Positions 13,426 to 22,545 of a stretch of DNA of 64,000 nucleotides are shown here, piece by piece. The first letter of the stretch is position 1. The number at the start of each line of letters is the position of its first letter. This stretch comes from Hofstenia miamia (taxonomy: Eukaryota > Xenacoelomorpha > Acoela > Hofsteniidae). The DNA lies in assembly GCA_900660155.1 (NCBI GenBank), contig CABFPE010000279.1:696062-760061 (forward strand). Direction: 5' to 3'. Position numbers and translations under genes: made by a program. Under the pieces are notes generated by a model. That model made no database searches. It was not told the origin of the DNA and was given only the letters and a program-made list of their open reading frames with translations.

Positions 13426-15161
13426 ACTTTCATTAGTAAACACTACCTTAAAAATCACAGAGGAAATTGAATCATAATAATCGGGAAAACATTGATTGAC
13501 TGTCTTTATTTGAGAAAGATAATGTGGTATTGAAATTTATTAAAGTCCTTTCTGTAGTTAACATTTCTACTAGAAAGAGAAATTTATTGCGTTCAGTCTC
13601 ATCTTCTCCCTGTCCCTTCCCATTACCAATCCAAATGAAAAATATGGTCCCATGATTATGTTTAATTTAATGAAATTCTAAAATTCGTGGTTTACGTTTT
13701 TCCAACTGTGTTTCCATTCCAAATGAAAGTCTTAGTCCCAGTTTCTAGTCATTTGGGATTGAGACCAAGTAATAGGGTCTCGCAGAACTCGAATGTCAAC
13801 TTATGATTTCTTCAATAATTCTAGTCTTGCCAATAAAGCTAAAGAAAACTTCAAAATTTACCCATTGTATAGGATAGGCATTGTAGTTATCTACTTGATT
13901 TAGTGTTTACGTCCACCTATGTCATTGAGACAGTACATTTACTAACAAAATCGTAGAAATCTCAATAAGATCAAACAGAAGTTTCCTGCAAATACTAAGT
14001 GTCATTTGTGTTTTGCTGTTTAATACAAAAATTTTAATCAGCTCGCAGTTTCAGATAAACTTGTTTTCATTGCTTGCTTCATATTCTTTTATTGTAGTTG
14101 TGATATTTGAGCTAAGTGGGCTCAAGTCGAGGTCTAATACTTATTTATTATAAATATAGCTGTGTTCGCGTACGGCACTGTGTTATTAAGCACTGTCATG
14201 GCCCGGCCGTATTGGAACGAAAATGCTAGCACTTGAATGTTCAAAAACAATATCAGATCATATCAAAACAATCAGTGAAATTTCATTTTCTAATTTTGCA
14301 CTGAACAACACTTCGTGTCGGGTATAATGTATACCTGGTACGGTTACCGTTTTCAGGGGTATTGGCTGGGTACGAACACTACCCTAAACTAAATCATCAT
14401 TCTGTAATTAATATTAGCGGTTTAATGGGAAAAAATCAATTGTAAAATGAAAATTTTGCACTTTACCATTTCAAAAAATTTTCAAAATTTTAAGGCGTGT
14501 ACTTTAAACTATTATTAAATTCAAATTGTTGTAAATAATTTTGGCAAACACAAATGTAATAAATTGCATTTTAAACACACACGCTCTTTATATTTTTGGT
14601 ATTTTAGAAGTAATCAGAATCGTTTACATTCATTTAATTATTTTTGTTGAAATTTTCATCAAATTTCAGGATAAATCAAAATGTCTTACATAATAAAATG
14701 AAAATGGAAAACCTATAATCGGCATGTTCTATATAACGCTATACATGTGCATAACCAAAAATTTCTATTTTGATTGCGTAGGGCTTAATGCACACATTCA
14801 CATACATAATCACTATTACTGCAACAAATTTTTTTGACAGATCTGCCTTTCAATGTTATATCAAATGTTCTTTCAAGCAATCTAAAAAGCTGCTTGCACT
14901 ACCATTGCAATTACATTCCATTGATTACATATTGTAAGCAAAACTCCTTGACAGTGCCAATTTAATATTTCAATACGTCGTTCCTTATCATTGCATAACA
15001 ATGTCCAGACTTATGACTTAACACGAAACTGGTGGAATTGAGTAGGGTGAAAATGAAAAATAATAGCTTATTTCGATTCAAATCTATTGGTCTTTGGTAT
15101 CCATACAGAAGAAGGGCCAATATATTACAATGCGCAATGTTAATAAGCATGTGGTTCTGCT
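13426..15161. other. AT-rich stretch, no supported gene
   Basis: GC-richer scraps at 14160-14220 and 14330-14390 contain related words (GTGTTCGCGTACGG and, inverted, GTGTTCGTACCC). They may be the ends of a small inverted-repeat element, but no target duplication could be read. Confidence 0.4.
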
Positions 15162-15572
15162 CAGTGCTTTGCCCACGGCTTAGCTGTTAGCCGGCTTTAG
15201 GCGCGGCCCAGGCCGGCTACTGCCAAAGAGCCACAGCCAACGGCCGGCTGCTGCCAATAATATTGTTTTACGGCGAAAATCAGGGCAAAGGGTCATTTCT
15301 GCACATTATGGTAAACAACATATTTCTATGATTTCTACTTGTATTTTTGTTTTTAAAACTTAGTCACCTTTGTCAATTTTCTTTAATTGTTCGAGCTATG
15401 AGCATGTTTTAATTGTTCTATTGAAAATTGCAGTATTTCACTTAGTAGTAGAAAAAAGCGCTTACAACGGCAAAAAATCACGGCTAACGGCCGGTCACAT
15501 CTAAAGCATTACGACCAAAGTCTTACTGCCAACGGCCAGCTATTGGCGAAATTCCCTTTCCTCAGAACACTA
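15162..15572. mobile_element. Non-autonomous hAT-type element
   Basis: The element starts CAGTGCTTTGCCCACGGC and ends ...CCTCAGAACACTA, whose complement begins TAGTGTTCTGAGG, a hAT-like terminal inverted repeat. It is flanked by 8-bp target duplications GTTCTGCT (15154-15161) and GTTCTGGT (15573-15580), 7 of 8 matching. The interior is AT-rich. Both subterminal regions carry repeated GC-rich words (ACGGCCGG, GCCGGCT, CTGCCAA), likely transposase-binding sites. There is no transposase gene, so it is a deletion derivative. Confidence 0.75.
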
Positions 15573-16176
15573 GTTCTGGTAACAATTTGTCAAAGTTTTG
15601 GTTAATTTATGACAATGTTATATCTGGTTGAATTGGGTTAGCCTAGGTGTTTTGTATATAGGTCTAACCCATTCACTCAGATATACTATATAGGTGATAT
15701 GCAGTTTAATTGGTAAAATTTCGTACACTATCATATTTGTTAGATGTCTAGCCTAAGTTATAAATTAAGAGTTTTTGTTTATTCAAATAGAACAGAATAC
15801 ACAGAAAGACTATACAAAAAAATACATTCACATTGTGTTATGTATCGAGTATCAGGTTATTAGAAGATACGATTAACACAAATGCTTTTATCAAATTTTC
15901 TTCGGATTAGATTGAATGGTTCTGCACATTGGTACACTTCGTCACTTTTTCTTTAGTTATTTTCGGTAAATTATTTCCTTGAGTTGCAGGGAGGTTATTG
16001 CTGCAAAGTTAGAATATGTTACTTTAATATCAGGTTGACAGCCAAGCCAAGGAAGTAAAATATCACTATTTGAGATTAATATCTTTTTCCAGATGCTGGT
16101 AATAATCCTGCAGAACTAGAAATAGAGTATATGTGATCCCGAAGAAGGTCATATCTACTAAGACAAGAAAATGTCG

Positions 16177-16495
16177 TTAAGTTGGAGAATAAGCTTGGAG
16201 TTTTTCAGACATAGCGATGAAGAATTCGTTTCCATTGAGATCATTCACTAACTTGGCTGCTTTGATGTATGACAAACTCCATATGCAATAATGATGTTGT
16301 TTCCAATCGGTTTCAGATAACACTGAGAAGACAAGCAATTCAAGAGTTACGTTGATAAGAATCAGATTCACGTAAGGCACTTTCGACTTCAGGAAAAATT
16401 CCTTAAGCACATGAAGATCTTCAAGCGTGCCTAATCTAGCTAGCACTTTCTTTATTTTATTAACACGTTTGTATATATGTGCTGTTTGAATCAAT
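16177..16495 (-). CDS. Candidate terminal exon of an unrecognised minus-strand gene
   Basis: After an acceptor (ATTCTAG) the minus strand encodes about 105 residues without a stop, ending ...SEKLQAYSPT and TAA. Segments include LARLGTLEDLHVLKEFFLKS, TDWKQHHYCIWSLSYIK and LVNDLNGNEFFIAMSEKL. Codon use and complexity look coding, and the peptide is largely helical in character, with a hydrophobic run VNLILINVTLELLVFSVL that could be one membrane or core helix. I do not recognise the family. It could be the last exon of a gene whose earlier exon is at 19054-19202, but the RT fragment and MITE lie between and no linking exon was found. Confidence 0.45.
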
Positions 16496-16557
16496 CTAGA
16501 ATCTCAGACACTAAAAGTTGTTACGAGTTATTTCGGCATCAATGCAATCAAACTCAG

Positions 16558-16786
16558 ATTTTCACCATATTTCAACTTGCAAAGTCTTAGTTTTAAACCT
16601 AAGATAAATTCTGACGACCTTAAGATGTCTGTAAATTTAAAAAGTTCTTCTTCATTACCTCGAAATATGCCGTCATTCAGAAGCCAAGAATTTTATTTTA
16701 AGCTTTGTACGTTTTCATTAATAGATTCTAAAATAGACTTTTATTTGCAAACACGAGAAGCACTTAAAATGCATTTATTTTTGTAA
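16558..16786 (+). CDS. Candidate exon, unrecognised, plus strand
   Basis: The acceptor AATCAAACTCAG is followed by one completing base and 75 open codons to TAA at 16786, including PYFNLQSLSFKPKINSDDLK and SSSSLPRNMPSFRSQEFY. It is serine- and lysine-rich. A possible internal donor GTACGT lies near 16709. The entry phase fits the exit of 13113-13174. It lies head to head with the minus-strand candidate at 16177-16495, so at most one of the two models may be real around this point. Confidence 0.3.
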
Positions 16787-16884
16787 AAGAAAAGACTAGC
16801 TTCTAATAGCAAAACTGTGCAAACGCATAAATCCCAGAAAGTGATTATTTTACCAACATAAAATCTCATCTTAGACTATTGAAG

Positions 16885-17310
16885 GCGTTTTTAAAATCTA
16901 TTTGAAGAATACCTGAAGAATATAAATCGAAAAAATTTCATGGTGATTCCAGTAGCATGAACGTTTTCCTCTGTACCTCGTTTAATTCCGGCACCTAACT
17001 GATGATGAGTGAGGAATTCCAAAGCATCACTTTGACAGGAATGAAGAATGCATTTTGCTGTGAGGCGGTGAAGAATTGCTACAACAGCAATTGGTTCTTT
17101 ACCGCCAAATCTCCTAGTCAATGCAGTAAAAGAAGCACTGCAAAAATGTGTGTAGTTTTTTCTCATTTTCGAAATTATCAGTTGTATTAGATCAGGTGCT
17201 AGAAATTCTGACACTAAGGCCTTTGTGATACGGAAGATTGACGGAGTTGTAGTGACTTTTAACTGAGCTTGAGGCATCTTTGGATGGTCCTTGCTTTTAA
17301 TAATCAATAC
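16885..17310 (-). pseudogene. Reverse-transcriptase fragment of a non-LTR type
   Basis: The minus-strand peptide contains SASFTALTRRFGGKEPIAV, then LHRLTAKCILHSCQSDALEF, then HHQLGAGIKRGTEENVHATG. The order (basic loop, G-x-x-PIAV, L-x-RL-x-K, QLGxGxxxGxExxVHA) matches a reverse-transcriptase finger and palm arrangement I remember from invertebrate and fungal retroelement proteins (PIAVG..LRRL..K and QLGVGxxGGCEAAVHA). Only the early RT motifs are present and the catalytic YxDD block is missing. Call it a 5'- and 3'-truncated RT relic. Family uncertain. Confidence 0.5.
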
Positions 17311-17465
17311 CTTCTTTCTAAGTTTAACTATATCATCTTTTCTTCCACTTTAAATGCTATGGTTTATTATTTCATTAAGTGACCTTCTGTTTTCTTCCTA
17401 ACACTTTTCGGCTCTTAAAATATTATTCAGCTTCTTCATTGCTGTTTCATGAGACAGTTATTCAG

Positions 17466-17603
17466 TAAGGCCACGGTTAGACTACGTGATTGGTAGCAAG
17501 AAAAGAAACAAAATCACGTCACATCGCCAATTATCTTGGTGGCGATTTTACCAAAATGTGACAGACCACGTGTGACCAATCACATAGTCTAACCGTAGCC
17601 TAA
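17466..17603. mobile_element. PIF/Harbinger-like MITE with 3-bp TAA target duplication
   Basis: The 132-bp element (17469-17600) begins GGCCACGGTTAGACTACGTG and ends with the complement of GGCTACGGTTAGACTATGTG. The terminal inverted repeats are about 27 bp with roughly two mismatches. Direct TAA duplications flank it at 17466-17468 and 17601-17603. The centre is itself partly palindromic around a GGTGGCGATTTTACC stretch. The short size, TIR starting GG and TWA target site fit a Tourist/Harbinger MITE. The low TIR divergence suggests a fairly recent insertion. Confidence 0.8.
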
Positions 17604-18162
17604 CGAAACAAAGTACGACAGCACTCTAGGTGAACATTTATTAGAGTTATCAGATGAAAATGAATCCCTCAGTCTAAGTTGATAGAAGCTTGAGTGAAAC
17701 TTGTTCCTCATTATGAGGGCTGCGCAAATGTTTCTGTGGGTGTTCAACACTTAGGCCCACACTATTGCATGACTTTGTTAAGGTTGTTTATAACTGCGAA
17801 ATTGAAATTTAACCCATTTCTTGCATTGAATAAAAGAGCTTAGACAGCTTAATTGCCATACCACACATAATTATTTAACTAGCATATATCACAGTATATT
17901 CTAATAAATGACTCCTAAGATGTTAAACGATTTCTATCTTTATTGATGTTGTATAAAAAAATTTCAGCACCGTTCACTGCTAAAGTTAGATTCTTTTTTC
18001 GTTAAATGTAGCCTGGAATTTTTATACCTTTTTACTTTATAGATTTATATTCTGCTCCGATTCCTTAGCTGTTTTCAGCATTCTTTAGGTCTCCTTTAGC
18101 TCTATCTTCCTATAATAAAATTATGATTTTAGTTACTATACTCTTTTTGTAATCAGAGAATA

Positions 18163-18197
<35 letters not shown>

Positions 18198-18957
18198 GGG
18201 GGTAATTAAGGCTTTTGTTAATTACAACCCTAGCCCTTACTCTAAGTCTAAAATATATTTACGATTAAATTCGTTTTTTTCCATGGGGATTGAAGTGCAA
18301 AATATCAGAATGTGTAATTGCCATGACCAATGTACAATCATGCCTTTTCCATAATCGAATTATTAATTTGATTTTTTGCATATACACATTTCATAAAAAG
18401 TATGCTTAAAATAGGTTTTTTCAACAAAAAGTCCTTCTTAATTATATTCCTGAAAACATCTGTAATTTATAGATATTATTATATTTTATAATATATGTTT
18501 TATTATGCTTCCCAGGATGTGGCCTTCACCTCATAGCACAGCATAACTTCTTTGCCTCAGCCAAGTGCCGCACATTCAGTCTTCAATTTCGTCCATTTAT
18601 ATGAGGCTAGATTTAGCAAATAAAGACGGATAACTAAAAAATCACTGAAGAAATCAAAAGCAATCTATATGGATGATATTATATATAGATCGCTCTTGGT
18701 TTAACCAAAAAAAATTCAGAATTCTAAGATGAACAAATGTTGATTTTAACAAATTGACATTAGTACAAACTTTGGTTATGCTCACAGTATTAAACAACAC
18801 ATTATTCTAGAAGAAGAAATGCAATAATTGAACACTATTTTCTTCATCAATCTCACAAAAATTCGAAACACTACCACAGATGCCAATTTTTACAACAATG
18901 TTTAGATAGTATTAACAATTTTCAATTTGCTATAACCGTAATTTGCAAACAAAATTT
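17604..18957. other. AT-rich stretch, no supported gene
   Basis: Contains a (TA)n run at about 18167-18195. A short open piece after TTCCCAG near 18520 (CGLHLIAQHNFFASAKCRTF) ends in a stop with no donor, so I do not call it. Confidence 0.45.
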
Positions 18958-19053
18958 TCAAAAGATAGTAGATAGAAGTAAATAAACCAATGGGTTTGCG
19001 TGGTCTACCTCCAGAAAAGAAACAGATAAGGACATAGGCTTTTGACCTCCTAC

Positions 19054-19202
19054 CTGCCTGACATTAGGAATATGAGAATATAAAACGTCAACTAGAGCAA
19101 TACACTCATAGTACACATTTTCAATAATACTTTTGAACACGTTCACCAATAGATACATCCATGTCTGAAGATGTCCAAATTTAATAAGCTTAGGAACATT
19201 TC
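19054..19202 (-). CDS. Candidate internal exon of an unrecognised minus-strand gene
   Basis: A strong acceptor (CCACATTTTCAG) and a donor (GTAGGA) bound 149 nt on the minus strand, entering with two bases and leaving in phase 0. The 49 codons include NVPKLIKFGHLQTWMYLLVN and SIIENVYYECIALVDVLYSH. The peptide is helix-rich with W and L spacing that could suit a HEAT- or ARM-like repeat, but this is a guess. The open frame also runs upstream through the acceptor. A decayed copy of the segment lies at 13205-13425 on the same strand. Confidence 0.38.
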
Positions 19203-19454
19203 CTGAAAATGTGGAAAAACGGTTTTCCTTTATAAAGGATGTAGGCAGCTTAAGATTAACTTCCCTATATTGCATTGACATTGTGATATTTTTTTATTAT
19301 TAATTTTTTTGCTTTTGCCCTCAAATCGTTCCTGATTTAATTAATTTTGCATCTAAATGAATTTGGATTTAACATTAGAACAGTAATAGACATACAACTA
19401 CAAAAGACTACATTGTCGAAACATTTTATCTTAAGGTTTCTAAGATTCTTTTAG

Positions 19455-19629
19455 GCTGTTGGGGGACACTCGATACATGAAGGTCGAAACTGAGAATGAC
19501 AGTGAATTGGATACAGTTTTCGTCAATAACAATGAATCCAGGCTGTTTTTATATGACGAATCCACAGTATCACGAATCGACAGATCAAAACAAAAGATTC
19601 GATCTCCGTATGAACTTTTCAACTTTTAA
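19455..19629 (+). CDS. Candidate terminal exon of an unrecognised plus-strand gene
   Basis: The acceptor ATTCTTTTAG is followed by one completing base and 57 codons ending in TAA. The peptide contains LLGDTRYMKVETENDSELDT and ends QKIRSPYELFNF. It is hydrophilic, acidic then basic, and looks like a C-terminal tail. Codon composition is far from the AT-rich background. The entry phase matches the exit of the candidate at 13113-13174, so the two could join directly or through further exons. No family is recognised. Confidence 0.45.
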
Positions 19630-20495
19630 TAAATATTAAGATTTTTATTATAGGACTGTTTCGTTTTTTATAGTTCTGCATTGTCAATTTAGTGCATCTT
19701 AAAGTTTTGATGTGTTCTACAACTAGCACTTGAGCCAATGAATATGCTGTAGGACTCGCTCTAGTGCAAGCCTCATCTTGTATTACCGCAAAGGGCATTG
19801 AGCAAATACTTTGCCCTAGAGTAATTTTTGACCCGTATCATCCTCTTACGTATTCAAAGTATTAGCGAGTATGGCGAGCATTCTGTAGTGTCTCTATTCT
19901 GTTTGCATAGAGCATTGATTGAAAACACCATCAGCGAAACATCAAACCTGAAGTAGGATTTTGCGACTGGAGCTTCTTGACTGGCTAAAGCTGTAGCTAA
20001 TTTTTATTTGTAGACGTGGTCGACCACGCCATATAGTTTTCATTGTGTATAATATTTACCACTCTTCTTATGACTTATCTGGACTTACACTCACCTTAAA
20101 TAAAACTTGTGATTTGAAATTGAAGCCGTGGCTGTAAGGGTTCAGGCCGTAACCGCTGTTAGCTGTGGCTTACGACTGTCTGTGGCCAAAGCCGCAAAAC
20201 ACTAAGCTGAGGACATCATGTATTCCTGAATACGATACGGGATTTTTTTATTCTGCTTGTATGCTTGTATTTGTGCTAACATGAGACTGTACAATTAGGC
20301 ATACATGTATGTGTATAACTTAATTACCAATATATATATGTATATGAATTTAGTTGAATTTATTCTCAAAAAGCCAAGTAAACTCTATGTACATTATACT
20401 TATACAAGATGTATATGTACATTTTATATTCAAGTTCAGTATATCATAAACACGCACAACAATATTCGGTTAATAACTCACTATGTGATTCTTAA
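19630..20495. other. No gene; contains a hAT-like end
   Basis: Moderately GC-richer than average. At 20120-20204 a GC-rich block ends GGCCAAAGCCGCAAAACACTA. Its complement, TAGTGTTTTGCGGC, resembles the terminal repeat of the hAT element at 15162. No partner end was found, so it is probably a truncated copy. Confidence 0.4.
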
Positions 20496-20747
20496 TGCTT
20501 TGATAATATTGCCGTGCCAAGTGAAACCAAAATTCCATATTTACCTTTTGGCAAATCTGTGTACAGTGACAGGGTTAGAAATAGTGTCTTGTGGAACCCG
20601 CTCTGCTATCGTTCTCCGTTTCAATTAAGTAGAACCAAAAATCAAAACATGAAACGTGACAGGATTCATCTATTAAGTTTCAGCCAGAAGCACGGACAAG
20701 TCGACTTAATGTTTGCTATTATATTATATTATATTTTGCTAAGTTAA
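20496..20747 (+). other. Coding-like open stretch of unknown nature
   Basis: About 83 open codons including VPSETKIPYLPFGKSVYSDR and FQLSRTKNQNMKRDRIHLLS. It has coding-like complexity but no ATG at the start, no acceptor at the open boundary and no recognised domain. It could be a fragment of a mobile element or an exon whose boundary I cannot see. Confidence 0.25.
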
Positions 20748-20859
20748 AATATGGTCTGGAATATCTCCATTCAATATTCAATTTGATTAATTATGCGAAG
20801 TTATAACACATTTAATGTCAGTACAGCACCAGAATTAGACTTACGTGAACGGAACTAAA

Positions 20860-22170
20860 TCGAATAGGACTGGCTCGGGTCCACAGGTCTCTAGTGGGAA
20901 CCGGGTTATGTTTTTTATCTATGACCCACCTCAACCCGTCTAAGTTTGATACGTAAACCGATTTGAATTCTCTAGTCTTAATACACGATTTGACCTGACC
21001 TAACCTGACCCGACCCACATAGTTATAGTATTGTGACCTGAATTGGTGATTTTGAAACAACTATAGTGGAAACATGTAAATATATAGGAATTAACAAATA
21101 CAAGTTATAAATGTAGATAATCAAAACATACACACAACACGAATATCAGTTAAAATTGAGCATATTACTAAGCATGAGCAGTATGATATTTTAGGTAATT
21201 TTCGAAAGAAATGCTTGACCCATCAGCCGACCCGGTAAAATATTGACTAGAATCGCGGGTCGGATTGGTTTAATCTTGCCTGTCTCTTACTCTGTAATGG
21301 GATCTTTTGCTTTTACTTAACAAAGTCGAAAACAAATTTTCTTCTTAGATTAAGTACCGGTAAATTTGATAGTTATTTTTGTGTTTCTAGAATTTTTCAT
21401 AATATTTAAAGGCAGATGCTCAAGTGCAATTATACCAAGGCAGAAACCGAAATGCTAATTAGCAATTCCAAGCTTTTGAAGCATGTAATAAAAGTAATAT
21501 TCGCTTATGTAAAGTTTTTTCAGAAAATTTATGTTTTCATACAAGTTAATTCAACTTTTCTGAAAAACATTGAAATAATTTTGTAATTCTGTATTCTTAA
21601 CAGTTTCAGATTTAATATATGTAGGCGCATTTCATGCAAAATTGTAGTATCCAATCGCTTTTTTTATATTTTGAAGGAAAATTTGACATTTATTATATTT
21701 TCAGTAGTGTGTTTGAATAGCCTTGTAGTGATTATGATTTTTGAAATTGTCTACTACTTGAAGTGAACAGTTCGGTTCAAGCAACGATAAGACTTGAGTT
21801 TTGAAGCCTTTCACCCTTCTATAAGTTGATAAATTGTCCGAAAACAAAAATCTGTTGATTTTGCAAATTAGATGGATTCTTGAGGCTTTATCAGCTGATA
21901 AATTGAGAGATGAGAAAAATCGATCGTTTTGTGCCATTTTTTTAAAGAAAAGCTACATGTATGGTAATTTAAGCTGTTTATTATATATTGAAATTCACAT
22001 CACTGATATATCTCCTATATCCGTCAATGTTCACTGCAAGTTGGTCATATTTTTGTGATTTATTGCAACCCAACTCGACCTAAACAGATTTTACCAAAAT
22101 CAGCCCCATTCTAAATAGAAGTTTTGTCAACTTGATACAACCCGACCCGATCTAACCCAAATGCAATGCA
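20860..22170. repeat. Scattered CCCGACCC-type motifs, probable decayed hAT ends
   Basis: Clusters of ACCTGACCCGACCCAC (about 21000), CGACCCGG and CGGGTCGG (about 21230-21265) and ACCCGACCCGATC (about 22140) occur in an otherwise AT-rich stretch. Arrays of such words are common in subterminal regions of hAT-like elements. No complete termini could be paired. Confidence 0.3.
21698..21975 (-). other. Coding-like minus-strand open stretch
   Basis: An ATG-to-TGA reading frame of 78 codons (MAQNDRFFSSLNLSADKASR... NRFLFSDNLSTYRRVKGFK) with an acceptor-like CATGTAG just upstream. The composition is plausible for protein, but there is no recognised domain and the plus strand is also partly open, so support is weak. 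Confidence 0.22.
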
Positions 22171-22341
22171 AATTCTCAGTGAATTCTTTTGATGATACCC
22201 GGCACGGTTACCTAACTTTTGAATGATAATAACATGTTTCCATGCTGACTACTTCAAAGCACTTGAGATTCTTTGTGGTCATAAAATATATTTTAAGTTA
22301 AATACAACTCAATATAAGGTTAGTCATTATACTAATCACAG

Positions 22342-22545
22342 TTATAAACCATGGCAATCTGATATTAACTGCAACTCAGACCAGGGTTCGTAATCGTTAG
22401 ATGAAAATAGTTGTTCGAGTGTGATATGAACTTTAAAATACTTTGACAATACTAGCATCAAAATGTCAAAAACAAATAATTCGTAGGCCTCTCTTAAGGA
22501 ATTTAATATCAAAATCAATAGATTGATTTTTATCAATTCAGACGG
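22342..22545 (-). other. Coding-like minus-strand open stretch
   Basis: About 65 open codons to TAA at 22342, including NSLREAYELFVFDILMLVLS and SNDYEPWSELQLISDCHGL. No start, splice site or domain can be defended. Possibly an exon fragment. Confidence 0.2.

Noticed and set aside
14160-14390. Inverted GTGTTCGCGTACGG / GTGTTCGTACCC words suggesting a small transposon
   Set aside because: The arms match only in part and no target duplication could be read.
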